Source: Rhizobium terrae (GTDB taxonomy: Bacteria; Pseudomonadota; Alphaproteobacteria; Rhizobiales; Rhizobiaceae). Taken from it: 64,000 nucleotides of DNA. A model generated the notes under the pieces. The model made no database searches. It was given only the letters and a program-made list of their open reading frames with translations, and was not told the origin of the DNA. Numbering within the stretch: position 1 is the stretch's first letter; every line of letters begins with the position of its first letter. The stretch is from NCBI RefSeq assembly GCF_003425685.1, contig NZ_QJKM01000010.1, positions 186,001 to 250,000 on the forward strand. Reading direction: 5' to 3'. Of this stretch, positions 27,062 through 36,939 are shown in pieces. A program made the position numbers and the translations under genes.

Positions 27062-28504
27062 TCAGAAGAAGGATTTGGCGGCGGCGTTTGCAGCCGAGCC
27101 GATCGGGCCGCCGAACAACACATAGGCCGTAACGAAAAGACCCGAGAGACCGAAGACCAAGCGCAGTTCGCCGGAGATACGGGCGAACTCGCCCTTGGCT
27201 TCGTCGAACCACATCAGCTTGACGATACGAAGGTAATAATAGGCGCCGACGACCGAGGAGAGGACGCCGATGACCGCCAGCGCGTAAAGCTTCGCCTCAA
27301 TCGCCGCCACAAAGACGAAGTACTTGGCGAAGAAGCCAGCGAGCGGCGGGATGCCGGCCATCGAGAACATCAGTGCGGTGAGCACGATCGCCATGAAGGG
27401 TTTGGTTGAGGAAAGGCCGGCGAGATCGTCGACATTTTCGACATTGCCGCCTTCCTTGCGACGCATCGCCATGATGCAGGCAAACGTGCCGAGCGTCATG
27501 ATCATATAGATGGTCATGTAAAGGACGACGCCGGAAACGCCCGTCTCGGAGCCGGCGGCAAGGCCGACCAGAGCATAGCCCATGTGGCCGATCGAGGAAT
27601 AGGCCATCAGCCGCTTGATGTTGCGCTGGCCGATCGCGGCAAACGAGCCGAGCAGCATGGAGGCGATCGACACGAAGACGATGATCTGGCGCCAGTCGGC
27701 AACGATCGGCAGGAAGGCGTCGGAGACGATGCGCACCAGGATCGCCATGGCGGCGACCTTGGGGCCGGCGGCGAAGAAGGCGGTGACGGGGGTCGGCGCA
27801 CCTTCGTAGACGTCCGGCGTCCACATATGGAACGGCACGGCGGAGATCTTGAAGCAGGCGCCGGCGAGCACGAAGACCATGCCGAAGACGAGACCGAGGC
27901 CACGGTGTTCTGCGGTCAGAACCCTGGCGATCTCGTCGAAGCCGGTATTGCCGGTGAAACCGTAGACCAGCGACATGCCGTACAGCATCATGCCGGAAGA
28001 GAGCGCGCCGAGGACGAAATATTTAAGGCCCGCTTCGGTGGAGCGCAGGCTGTCGCGATTGAAGGCGGCGATGACATAGAGTGCCAGCGACATCAGTTCG
28101 AGGCCGAGATAAAAGGCGATCAGGTCGTTGGCCGAGATCAACAGCAGCATGCCGAGCGTCGAGAGCACCAGCAGCACCGGGAATTCGAAGCGGTTGAGCT
28201 GGTCGGACTTCGCGTGGCCGACGGACATGACCATGGCGGTGATCGAGCCGATCAGTGCGAGCACCTTCATGAAGCGGCCGAAGGCGTCGAGTTTGAAGGC
28301 GCCGCCATAGGCCTCGCCCTCGCCCGACATGAAGATCAGCCAGAGGCCGGCGACAGCGAGCAGCGCCACGGCAAGGCCGGTCACCGTCGTCGACGACTTG
28401 TCGCCGGAGAAGACGCCGATCATCAGGAGAACGAGCGCGCCCACGGCCAGGATAAGCTCCGGCATGGAGAGCTGCAGGCTGAGCGAGAGAATTTCAGCGG
28501 TCAT
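27062..28504 (-). CDS. nuoN: NADH-quinone oxidoreductase subunit N
   Basis: 480 residues, 14 predicted membrane helices. One of three antiporter-like proton-pumping subunits of complex I. Conserved glutamate region FYLGLELMSLALYVIAAF and lysine segment PFHMWTPDVYEGAPTPVTAFFA are visible. Last nuo gene, 18 bp after nuoM. Confidence 0.96.
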   Translation of the reverse strand: MTAEILSLSLQLSMPELILAVGALVLLMIGVFSGDKSSTTVTGLAVALLAVAGLWLIFMSGEGEAYGGAFKLDAFGRFMKVLALIGSITAMVMSVGHAKSDQLNRFEFPVLLVLSTLGMLLLISANDLIAFYLGLELMSLALYVIAAFNRDSLRSTEAGLKYFVLGALSSGMMLYGMSLVYGFTGNTGFDEIARVLTAEHRGLGLVFGMVFVLAGACFKISAVPFHMWTPDVYEGAPTPVTAFFAAGPKVAAMAILVRIVSDAFLPIVADWRQIIVFVSIASMLLGSFAAIGQRNIKRLMAYSSIGHMGYALVGLAAGSETGVSGVVLYMTIYMIMTLGTFACIMAMRRKEGGNVENVDDLAGLSSTKPFMAIVLTALMFSMAGIPPLAGFFAKYFVFVAAIEAKLYALAVIGVLSSVVGAYYYLRIVKLMWFDEAKGEFARISGELRLVFGLSGLFVTAYVLFGGPIGSAANAAAKSFF

Positions 28505-28522
28505 GTCCAGTCGTGTCCCGTC

Positions 28523-30034
28523 TCAGTGCGCGTTGAGCGCAAGGGTTTTCGCCGCGGCCAGGGCTGCGGAATAATTGTTCACCACGAGGTCCACGGAGGC
28601 TGCCGTCGCATCGAAGATCGGAGCCGGATAGAAGCCGTAGAAGATGGTGAGTGCGATCAGCGGATAGAGGATGAGCTTCTCGCGGCCGGAAAGATCGAGC
28701 AATGCCTTGAGGCTCTCCTTTTCGAGCGCACCGAAGATCACCCGGCGATAGAGCCAGAGCGCGTAGGAGGCCGAAAGGATGACGCCGGTGGCGGCGAAGA
28801 GCGCCACCCAGGTATTGACCCGGAAGACGCCGATGATCGTCAGGAATTCGCCGATGAAGCCCGACGTGCCCGGCAGGCCGACATTCGCCATGGTGAAGAT
28901 CATAAAGGCGACGGCATATTTCGGCATGTTGTTGACGAGGCCGCCATAGGCGGCGATCTCGCGGGTATGGAGGCGGTCGTAGACGACGCCGACGCAGAGG
29001 AAGAGCGCGCCGGAGACGATGCCATGCGACAGCATCTGGAAGATCGCGCCCTGGACGCCCTGCACGTTCGCCGCAAAGATGCCCATGGTCACATAGCCCA
29101 TGTGGGCGACGGAGGAATAGGCGATCAGCTTCTTGATGTCGTCCTGCATCATCGCCACCAGCGAGGTGTAGATGATGGCGATGACGGAGAGCGCGAAAAC
29201 GAGCGGCGCGAAATAGTCGGACGCGAGCGGGAACATCTGCAGCGAGAAGCGGATGAGACCGTAACCGCCGAGCTTCAGCATGACGCCGGCCAGGATAACG
29301 GAGCCCGCGGTCGGCGCCTGGACGTGCGCATCCGGAAGCCAGGTGTGGACCGGCCACATCGGCATCTTGACCGAGAAGGCGGCGAAGCAGGCGAACCAGA
29401 GCCAGGTCTGCATGCCGGCCGGGAAGCCGTATTTCAGGAGTTCGGTAATGTCGGTGGTGCCGGCCTGCCAGTACATGGCCATGACCGCGAGCATCATCAG
29501 CACCGAACCGGTAAGCGTATAGAGGAAGAACTTGTAGGAGGCGTAGACGCGGTCCTTACCGCCCCACACACCGATGATGACGAACATCGGGATCAGCGTC
29601 GCTTCGAAGAAGACGTAGAAGAGGACGATGTCGAGCGAAACGAAGACGCCAACCATGACCACTTCCAGAAGCAGGAAGGCGATCATGTATTCCTTGAGAC
29701 GCTTTTCGACCGATTCCCAGCTGGCGAGCACGCAGAAGGGCATCAGGAAGGTCGTCAGGATGACGAACAGCATGGAGATGCCGTCGACGCCGAGATGATA
29801 GGAGATGCCGGTGCCGAGCCATTCATGCTTCTCGACCATCTGGAAGCCGGGATTCGAATTGTCGAAGCCGATCCAGATGAAGAGCGAGACGATGAAGGTG
29901 AAGACCGTCGTGAACAGCGAGACGTTGAGGATATTGCGGCGGCCGAACGGGCCGTCCTCCCGTGTCAGAAGCAGGAGCACGACGCCGACCAGCGGCAGGA
30001 AGGTGACCGTCGAGAGAATTGGCCAGTCGGTCAT
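28523..30034 (-). CDS. nuoM: NADH-quinone oxidoreductase subunit M
   Basis: 503 residues, antiporter-like membrane subunit. Conserved features: FYVFFEATLIPMFVIIGVWGG with the essential Glu, and the PVHTWLPDAHVQAPTAGSVILAGVMLKLGGYG block of the proton channel. Its start shares one base with the nuoL stop. Confidence 0.96.
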   Translation of the reverse strand: MTDWPILSTVTFLPLVGVVLLLLTREDGPFGRRNILNVSLFTTVFTFIVSLFIWIGFDNSNPGFQMVEKHEWLGTGISYHLGVDGISMLFVILTTFLMPFCVLASWESVEKRLKEYMIAFLLLEVVMVGVFVSLDIVLFYVFFEATLIPMFVIIGVWGGKDRVYASYKFFLYTLTGSVLMMLAVMAMYWQAGTTDITELLKYGFPAGMQTWLWFACFAAFSVKMPMWPVHTWLPDAHVQAPTAGSVILAGVMLKLGGYGLIRFSLQMFPLASDYFAPLVFALSVIAIIYTSLVAMMQDDIKKLIAYSSVAHMGYVTMGIFAANVQGVQGAIFQMLSHGIVSGALFLCVGVVYDRLHTREIAAYGGLVNNMPKYAVAFMIFTMANVGLPGTSGFIGEFLTIIGVFRVNTWVALFAATGVILSASYALWLYRRVIFGALEKESLKALLDLSGREKLILYPLIALTIFYGFYPAPIFDATAASVDLVVNNYSAALAAAKTLALNAH

Positions 30035-32034
30035 TAGATTGAGCTCCCGAGCATCATCCAGGTGACGAGGGCGGCAATGCCGATCAGCATCGCGAACGCA
30101 TAGTGATAAAGGTAACCGGACTGCAGCTTGACAACCCGGTTGGTGACGTCGACCACGCGGGCGGCAACGCCGTTCGGGCCGTAGGTGTCGATGACGCCGA
30201 TGTCACCCTTCTTCCACAGGAACCGGCCGAGCGCCTTGGCGGAACGGACGAAGAGGAAATCGTAGATCTCGTCGAAATACCACTTGTTGAGCAGGAACTC
30301 GTAGAGGACCTTCTGCGAGGCGGCGAGACGGCGGGGCGTCGAGGGCGATTTGATGTAGAAGTACCAGGCGGTGACGAAACCGACCAGCATGGCGATGAAG
30401 GGGCTCAATGCCACAAGCGCCGGCACGTGATGGAATTCGTGCAGCAGTTCGTTGTGTTCGGAGGTGAACAGCGCACCCTTCCAGAACTCGGCATATTCCT
30501 CGCCGTAGAAGTAACCTTCAAAGATCACGCCGGCCAGGACCGCGCCGATCGCCAGGAGATAGAGCGGGATCAGCATGACGTTCGGCGATTCGTGCACGTG
30601 GTGCATGACGTCGGCCGAGGCGCGCGGCTTGCCGAAGAAGGTGAGGAAGGCGAGACGCCAGGAATAGAAGCTGGTGAAGAGAGCGGCCACGACCAGCAGC
30701 GTGAAGGCAAAGCCCGAGGCGGCCGAATGCGAGGCATAGGCCGCTTCGATGATCACGTCTTTGGAGAAGAAGCCGGCGAAACCGACCGGCGTGAACGGGA
30801 TGCCGACGCCGGTCAACGCCAGCGTACCGATCGTCATCATCCAGAAGGTGACGGGGATATGCTTCCTGAGGCCGCCCATGTAGCGCATGTCCTGCTCCCC
30901 GTCGACGGCATGGATGACCGAACCGGCGCCAAGGAACAGCAGCGCCTTGAAGAAGGCGTGCGTAAACAGGTGGAAGATCGCCGCGCCATAGGCCCCGACG
31001 CCGAGTGCGACGAACATGTAGCCGAGCTGAGAGCAGGTGGAATAGGCGATGACGCGCTTGATGTCGTTCTGGACGAGACCGACGGTCGCCGCGAAGAAGG
31101 CGGTGATGGCGCCGATGATCGTCACGAAGAGCAAAGCATCCGGCGAAAGCTCGAAGAGCGGCGACATGCGGGCGACGAGGAAGACGCCGGCGGTGACCAT
31201 GGTCGCCGCATGGATGAGCGCGGAGACCGGGGTCGGGCCTTCCATGGCGTCCGGCAGCCAGGTATGCAGCAGGAACTGCGCCGACTTGCCCATGGCGCCC
31301 ATGAAGAGCAACAGGCAGACGATGGTCAGCGCGCCGCTTCTGGTCAGCTGCATGCCGAAGATGTTGGCGATGACCTGAGAGGCTTCCGGAGCGCCTTCAT
31401 GCGGCAGATAGGTGGCGGCGGCCGCAAAGATCGTCTCGAAGCTGATCGAGCCGAACAGCACGAAGACGCCGGCAATGCCGAGCACGAAACCGAAGTCGCC
31501 GACGCGGTTGACGATGAAGGCCTTCATCGCAGCGGCCGAAGCCGAAGGCTTCTTGTACCAGAAGCCGATCAGCAGATAAGAGGCGAGACCGACGCCTTCC
31601 CAGCCGAAGAACATCTGGGCCAGATTGTCCGACGTGATCAGCATCAGCATCGCGAAGGTGAAGAGCGACAGATAGGCGAAGAAGCGCGGCCGATGCGGAT
31701 CGTGATGCATGTAGCCGATCGAATAGACATGCACGAGCGTCGAGACGGAGTTGACGACGACGAACATGACCGCCGTCAGCGTATCGATCCTAAAGGCCCA
31801 TTCGACGTCGATGCCGCCGGACTGGATCCAGCGCATCACTGGAACCTTGATCACCTCGCCGGCCTCGCCATGGGCGAGCGCGACGTTGAAGAAGACGATC
31901 CAGGAGAGCACGGCGGCGACGATCATCAGGCCGCTGGTGACGTATTCGGAAGCCTTGGCGCCGATCTGGCGGCCGAACAGGCCGGCGATCAGGAAGCCGA
32001 TCAGGGGTAAAAAGACGATTGCCTTGTAGATCAT
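30034..32034 (-). CDS. nuoL: NADH-quinone oxidoreductase subunit L
   Basis: 666 residues, the distal antiporter-like subunit. Visible: GWEGVGLASYLLIGFWY with the conserved Glu, LHTWLPDAMEGPTPVSALIHAATMVTAGVF channel block, and the long C-terminal region that forms the lateral helix. 7 bp downstream of nuoK. Confidence 0.96.
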   Translation of the reverse strand: MIYKAIVFLPLIGFLIAGLFGRQIGAKASEYVTSGLMIVAAVLSWIVFFNVALAHGEAGEVIKVPVMRWIQSGGIDVEWAFRIDTLTAVMFVVVNSVSTLVHVYSIGYMHHDPHRPRFFAYLSLFTFAMLMLITSDNLAQMFFGWEGVGLASYLLIGFWYKKPSASAAAMKAFIVNRVGDFGFVLGIAGVFVLFGSISFETIFAAAATYLPHEGAPEASQVIANIFGMQLTRSGALTIVCLLLFMGAMGKSAQFLLHTWLPDAMEGPTPVSALIHAATMVTAGVFLVARMSPLFELSPDALLFVTIIGAITAFFAATVGLVQNDIKRVIAYSTCSQLGYMFVALGVGAYGAAIFHLFTHAFFKALLFLGAGSVIHAVDGEQDMRYMGGLRKHIPVTFWMMTIGTLALTGVGIPFTPVGFAGFFSKDVIIEAAYASHSAASGFAFTLLVVAALFTSFYSWRLAFLTFFGKPRASADVMHHVHESPNVMLIPLYLLAIGAVLAGVIFEGYFYGEEYAEFWKGALFTSEHNELLHEFHHVPALVALSPFIAMLVGFVTAWYFYIKSPSTPRRLAASQKVLYEFLLNKWYFDEIYDFLFVRSAKALGRFLWKKGDIGVIDTYGPNGVAARVVDVTNRVVKLQSGYLYHYAFAMLIGIAALVTWMMLGSSI

Positions 32035-32041
32035 GACCCGA

Positions 32042-32350
32042 TCAGCCCTTCATCATATTGACGTCTTCGACCGCGATCGAGCCGCGGTTGCGGTAGAAGA
32101 CGACAAGAATTGCAAGACCGATGGCGGCTTCCGCGGCCGCGACGGTCAGAATGAACAATGCGAAGACCTGGCCGACGATGTCGTTCAGGAAGGAGGAGAA
32201 GGCCACCATGTTGAGGTTGACCGAGAGCAGGATGAGCTCCACCGACATCAGGATGATGATGACGTTCTTGCGGTTCAGGAAAATGCCGAAAACGCCGAGC
32301 GTGAAGAGGATGGCGCTGACCGTGAGATAATGGGAAAGACCGATTTCCAT
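32042..32350 (-). CDS. nuoK: NADH-quinone oxidoreductase subunit K
   Basis: 102 residues, three membrane helices. Contains the conserved MSVELILLSVNLN and AAAEAAIGLAILV segments with the two buried glutamates of NuoK involved in proton transfer. Confidence 0.96.
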   Translation of the reverse strand: MEIGLSHYLTVSAILFTLGVFGIFLNRKNVIIILMSVELILLSVNLNMVAFSSFLNDIVGQVFALFILTVAAAEAAIGLAILVVFYRNRGSIAVEDVNMMKG

Positions 32351-32434
32351 TTTTCTTGTTCCTTTTACCCGCCTAGTTCTTCTTCCGGCGCATGTCGTTA
32401 TCGCAAAACCGCTTCACACTTTTGCGCGACATGC

Positions 32435-33049
32435 TCACACGCCCTGGCCCGGCTTGACCTTGACCACCTCGACGGCGGTTTCGGGCGTACGGGCAACCTG
32501 TCTGGAAACATCCTGGCGCTTGATGTTGGTGCGGTGGCGCAGCGTCAACACGATCGCGCCGATCATCGCCACCAGCAGCACCAGGCCGGCGATCTGGAAG
32601 AAGTAGACATAATTCGTATAGAGCACGTCGCCGAGCGCCGCCGTGTTGGTGCGGGTCGCCGGGTTCGGGATCGGCATGGTGATCGCCTTGGCCGCACCCG
32701 GCGTCAGCACGCTACCGCCGATGACGACGACAAGTTCAGCTGCGACGATCAGGCCGATCAGGATGCCGATCGGTGCATATTGCAGGACGCCCGAGCGCAG
32801 TTCGGCGAAGTCGATGTCGAGCATCATCACGACGAAGAGGAAGAGGACCGCAACGGCGCCGATATAGACGACCAGCAGGATCATCGCCAGGAATTCGGCG
32901 CCCGTGAGCAGGAAGAGGCCGGCCGAATTGAAGAAGACCAGGATGAGAAAGAGCACCGAGTGGACCGGGTTTTTGGCCGAAATGACCATGAACGCCGACG
33001 CCACCGCGACGAACGCGAAGAGATAGAAGAAGATAGCCTGCAGACCCAT
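32435..33049 (-). CDS. nuoJ: NADH-quinone oxidoreductase subunit J
   Basis: 204 residues from ATG 33049 (MGLQAIFFYLFAFVAVASAF). Five membrane helices. NPVHSVLFLILVFFNSAGLFLLTGAEFLAMILLVVYIGAVAVLFLFVVMM is the conserved core with the pi-bulge helix 3. The in-frame extension upstream of 33049 is intergenic. Confidence 0.95.
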   Translation of the reverse strand: MGLQAIFFYLFAFVAVASAFMVISAKNPVHSVLFLILVFFNSAGLFLLTGAEFLAMILLVVYIGAVAVLFLFVVMMLDIDFAELRSGVLQYAPIGILIGLIVAAELVVVIGGSVLTPGAAKAITMPIPNPATRTNTAALGDVLYTNYVYFFQIAGLVLLVAMIGAIVLTLRHRTNIKRQDVSRQVARTPETAVEVVKVKPGQGV

Positions 33050-33200
33050 CGTGGTGCCTTTTCGTCCCTCAGCCGGGATCGGAGCGGACGCCCCTACCCG
33101 TCGAAACCCGGTTGCCTGATACGCACCGGGCATTTCATCCAGATGTCACCGGCGCATTGCTCGCTGAATGGGAGCTGCACCGGGAAGAATGCGTCCCGCC

Positions 33201-33692
33201 TCAGCGGTAGGGCGCATCCAGAGCGATGTTGCGGGCGATCTCCCGCTCCCAGCGATCGCCGTTTTCCAGCAGCCGCGCCTTGTCGAAGTAGAGTTCTTCG
33301 CGCGTTTCGGTCGAGAACTCGAAGTTCGGGCCCTCGACGATCGCGTCGACCGGGCAGGCTTCCTGGCAGAAACCGCAATAGATGCACTTCACCATGTCGA
33401 TGTCGTAACGCACCGTGCGGCGGGTGCCGTCGTTGCGGCGCGGACCCGCCTCGATGGTGATCGCCTGGGCAGGACAGATCGCCTCGCACAGCTTGCAGGC
33501 GATGCAGCGCTCCTCGCCGTTCGGATAACGGCGCAGCGCATGTTCGCCGCGGAAGCGCGGAGAGACCGGCCCCTTCTCGAACGGATAGTTGATCGTCGCC
33601 TTCTGCTTGAAGAAGTAACGCATCGACAGGAAGAACGCCCCGACGAACTCCTTCAGGAACAGCGAATTCACGGCTTGGCCGAGACTTGCCAT
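33201..33692 (-). CDS. nuoI: NADH-quinone oxidoreductase subunit I
   Basis: 163 residues. Two ferredoxin-type [4Fe-4S] motifs, CIACKLCEAICP and CIYCGFCQEACP (clusters N6a and N6b), and an N-terminal amphipathic helix. Peripheral-arm electron carrier toward NuoB. Confidence 0.97.
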   Translation of the reverse strand: MASLGQAVNSLFLKEFVGAFFLSMRYFFKQKATINYPFEKGPVSPRFRGEHALRRYPNGEERCIACKLCEAICPAQAITIEAGPRRNDGTRRTVRYDIDMVKCIYCGFCQEACPVDAIVEGPNFEFSTETREELYFDKARLLENGDRWEREIARNIALDAPYR

Positions 33693-33732
33693 GTTTATTC
33701 TCCAATGATGCCGGAAGCGGGAACGGTCACGA

Positions 33733-34776
33733 TCATGCCCATCCCATCAGCTTCAGCACGAATGCGGTAATGACGACCATGGCGAGCGACAGCGGCAGGA
33801 AGATCTTCCAGCCCAGCCGCATGAGCTGGTCGTAGCGGTAGCGCGGAACGAAGGCCTTCACCATGGCAAACATGAAGAAGACGAAGCCCGCCTTCAGCAC
33901 GAACCAGATGATGCCCGGCACCCAGTTGAGGATGGCGATATCGACCGGCGGCAGCCAGCCGCCGAGGAAGAGGATCGTGGTCAGCGCGCACATCAGGCAG
34001 ATCGCCGCGTATTCGCCGAGCATGAACATCATGTAGGGGGTGGAGCCGTATTCGACCATGAAGCCGGCGACCAGTTCCGATTCCGCTTCCGGAAGGTCGA
34101 AGGGCGGGCGGTTCGTTTCGGCGAGCGCCGAGATGAAGAACACCACGAACATCGGGAACAGCGCCAGCCAGTGCCAGTCGAGGAACGAGGCCGGTAGGCC
34201 CATCATCGTGCCGAGGCCATCGTGCTGGGCGTTGACGATGTCGGTCAGGTTCAGCGAACCGACGCAGAGCAGCACAGTGACGATGACGAAGCCGATCGAG
34301 ACTTCGTAGGAGACCATCTGCGCCGCCGAGCGGAGCGCGCCGAGGAAGGGGTATTTCGAGTTCGAAGCCCAGCCGCCCATGATGATGCCGTAGACTTCGA
34401 GCGAGGAGATCGCAAAGACATAGAGGATGCCGACATTGATGTTGGCGATGACCCAGCTATCGGCGAGCGGAATGACCGCCCAGGTGGCGAGAGCCAGCGT
34501 CACGGCGACGAGCGGAGCAAGCAGGAAGACGCCCTTGTTGGCGCCCGCCGGAATGACCGGCTCCTTGAAGACGAACTTCAAAAGGTCGGCGAAAGACTGG
34601 AACAGACCGAAGGGGCCGACGACGTTCGGGCCCCGGCGCAGCTGGACGGCTGCCCAGATCTTGCGGTCGGCAAGCAGGATATAGGCGATGAAGACGAGCA
34701 GGCAGACCAAAAGCAGCAGGGACTGCGCCACCATGATGATGCCCGGCCAGACATAGATGGAAAAGAACGAATCCAT
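33733..34776 (-). CDS. nuoH: NADH-quinone oxidoreductase subunit H
   Basis: 347 residues from ATG 34776 (MDSFFSIYVWPGIIMVAQSL). Eight membrane helices; RRGPNVVGPFGLFQSFADLLKFVFKE and the FALAETNRPPFDLPEAESELVAGF-type segment (SALAETNRPPFDLPEAESEL) form the quinone-site and E-channel loop. Couples quinone reduction to proton pumping. Confidence 0.96.
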   Translation of the reverse strand: MDSFFSIYVWPGIIMVAQSLLLLVCLLVFIAYILLADRKIWAAVQLRRGPNVVGPFGLFQSFADLLKFVFKEPVIPAGANKGVFLLAPLVAVTLALATWAVIPLADSWVIANINVGILYVFAISSLEVYGIIMGGWASNSKYPFLGALRSAAQMVSYEVSIGFVIVTVLLCVGSLNLTDIVNAQHDGLGTMMGLPASFLDWHWLALFPMFVVFFISALAETNRPPFDLPEAESELVAGFMVEYGSTPYMMFMLGEYAAICLMCALTTILFLGGWLPPVDIAILNWVPGIIWFVLKAGFVFFMFAMVKAFVPRYRYDQLMRLGWKIFLPLSLAMVVITAFVLKLMGWA

Positions 34777-34784
34777 GTGCAAAA

Positions 34785-36866
34785 TTACTCCGCCGCAGCC
34801 TGGAAATTGTTGCGGGCCAATGCCGAGCATTCCGCCATGACGGCGGATGCGCGAGCGATCGGGTTCGTCAAATAGAAGTCTTTGATCGGAGACGCAAACC
34901 CGGACTTCGTCATTGTCCCAGCTTTCTGACCGAGTGCGGCAATTTCGTTCACCGAGCCGGCCGCGATCTCGTCGATGGCGGCGAAATGCGGGTAGTCCGC
35001 ATAAAGTTTCGCGCGCAGGGCGCTCAGCGAATCAAACGGCAGCTTGGCTCCGAGCACGTCGGAAAGGGCGCGGATGATCGCCCAGTCTTCGCGGGCCTCG
35101 CCCGGCGCGAAGCCGGCACGGTTGCCCATCTGGACGCGGCCTTCGGTATTGACCCAGGTGCCTGACTTTTCCGTATAGGCCGCACCCGGCAGGATGACGT
35201 CGGCATTGTGCGCGCCGGCATCGCCGTGGCTGCCAATATAGACCGTGAACTTGGCGCCCTTCTTGGAGAAATCGAGTTCATCGGCGCCGAGCAGGAAGAG
35301 GACGTCCATGCCGGCGAGCTGCGCGCTCGCATCCGCGCCGTTTGCACCCGGCACGAAGCCGAGGTCGAGGCCGCCGACACGGGCGGCTGCGGTGTGGAGG
35401 ACGGCAAAGCCGTTCCACTCTTCCGTGAGCGCGCCGACCGAACCGGCCAGCTGGGCGGCGGAGCTAAGGATAGCCGCACCGTCCGGACGGGAGAGAGCCC
35501 CTTGCCCCACGATGATCATCGGGTTCTTGGCGCCGCGCAGCTTGTCGGCGAAAGCATTGGCGCCCGACGCGAGGGCGGAGAGCGTCTCCGGGCCGGCGCC
35601 GAGATAGTCATAGACATAGCGCAGTTCGCTGACTTCGCCGATCACGCCGATCGGGAAGTTGCCGCGACGGAAGCGCTTGCGGATACGGGCGTTGAGGACG
35701 GCGGCTTCGAGGCGCGGATTGGCGCCAACCAGAAGCAGTGCGCCGGCCTGTTCGATGCCTTCGATGGTCGGATTGAAGATGTAGCTTGCGCGGCCGAGCG
35801 ACGGATCAAGCGCCGTCCCGTCCTGGCGACAGTCGAGGTTTTCCGACCCGAGCGAGCGGATCAGTTCCTTCAAGGCGTACATTTCTTCCACCGAAGCCAG
35901 ATCGCCGGCGATCGCGCCGATCTTGTTCGCCGACGCGCCGGATACCGCAGCCTTGATGGCGGCGAAGGCTTCGCCCCAGGAGGCGGCGGTCAGGCGGCCG
36001 TTCTTGCGGACGTAGGGACGATCGAGGCGCTGGGTCTTCAGCCCGTCCCAGATGAAGCGGGTCTTGTCGGAAATCCACTCCTCGTTCACCTGCTCATTGA
36101 CGCGCGGCATGATGCGCATCACTTCGCGGCCGCGGGTATCGACGCGGATCGCCGAGCCGACGGCATCCATGACGTCGATCGATTCGGTCTTGCCGAGCTC
36201 CCACGGGCGGGCGGTGAAGGCGAAGGGCCTTGAGGTCAGCGCGCCGACCGGGCAAAGGTCGATCACATTGCCCTGCAGTTCCGAGGTCATGGCGCTTTCG
36301 AGATAGGTGGTGATCTCGGCATCCTCGCCGCGGCCGATCAGGCCGAGCTCGGAAATGCCGCCGACTTCGGTCGTGAAGCGGACGCAGCGCGTGCAGTGAA
36401 TGCAGCGGTTCATCACGGTCTTGACCAGCGGACCGATATACTTGTCTTCGACGGCGCGCTTGTTTTCCGTGTAGCGGGAACTATCGATGCCGAAGGCCAT
36501 CGCCTGGTCCTGCAGGTCGCATTCGCCGCCCTGGTCGCAGATTGGGCAATCCAGCGGATGGTTGATCAGCAGGAATTCCATCACGCCTTCGCGGGCCTTC
36601 TTGACCATCGGCGTGTTGGTGAAGACTTCCGGCAGCTCGCCGTTCGGGCCGCCGCGGATGTCGCGCACGCCCATGGCGCAGGAGGCCGCCGGCTTCGGCG
36701 GGCCGCCCTTCACCTCGATCAGGCACATGCGGCAATTGCCGGCGACCGAAAGACGTTCGTGGAAACAAAAGCGCGGGACTTCGGCACCGGCTTCCTCGCA
36801 TGCCTGGAGCAGCGTGAAATGATCCGGAACCTCGACCTCTTTGCCGTCAACCTTCAGCTTAACCAT
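34785..36866 (-). CDS. nuoG: NADH-quinone oxidoreductase subunit G
   Basis: 693 residues. N-terminal [2Fe-2S] region (CEEAGAEVPRFCFHERL...NCRMCLIEV), His-Cys-rich H-x3-C-x2-C-x5-C motif, then CIHCTRC...[4Fe-4S] ligands, and a C-terminal molybdopterin-oxidoreductase-like domain that no longer binds cofactor. 8 bp upstream of nuoH. Confidence 0.96.
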   Translation of the reverse strand: MVKLKVDGKEVEVPDHFTLLQACEEAGAEVPRFCFHERLSVAGNCRMCLIEVKGGPPKPAASCAMGVRDIRGGPNGELPEVFTNTPMVKKAREGVMEFLLINHPLDCPICDQGGECDLQDQAMAFGIDSSRYTENKRAVEDKYIGPLVKTVMNRCIHCTRCVRFTTEVGGISELGLIGRGEDAEITTYLESAMTSELQGNVIDLCPVGALTSRPFAFTARPWELGKTESIDVMDAVGSAIRVDTRGREVMRIMPRVNEQVNEEWISDKTRFIWDGLKTQRLDRPYVRKNGRLTAASWGEAFAAIKAAVSGASANKIGAIAGDLASVEEMYALKELIRSLGSENLDCRQDGTALDPSLGRASYIFNPTIEGIEQAGALLLVGANPRLEAAVLNARIRKRFRRGNFPIGVIGEVSELRYVYDYLGAGPETLSALASGANAFADKLRGAKNPMIIVGQGALSRPDGAAILSSAAQLAGSVGALTEEWNGFAVLHTAAARVGGLDLGFVPGANGADASAQLAGMDVLFLLGADELDFSKKGAKFTVYIGSHGDAGAHNADVILPGAAYTEKSGTWVNTEGRVQMGNRAGFAPGEAREDWAIIRALSDVLGAKLPFDSLSALRAKLYADYPHFAAIDEIAAGSVNEIAALGQKAGTMTKSGFASPIKDFYLTNPIARASAVMAECSALARNNFQAAAE

Positions 36867-36939
36867 CGTCTCACTTACGTCCTCAGTTCCATCCTTCGGG
36901 TCTCCCTGGCTTGCGGCGACTCGCGGGACTTAATCCTTT

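Noticed and set aside
27584..30037. 817-codon open frame on the plus strand opposite nuoM and nuoN
   Set aside because: Antisense shadow of high-GC coding DNA: Asp/Glu/His/Arg-rich, no domain, and both opposite genes are clear complex I subunits.
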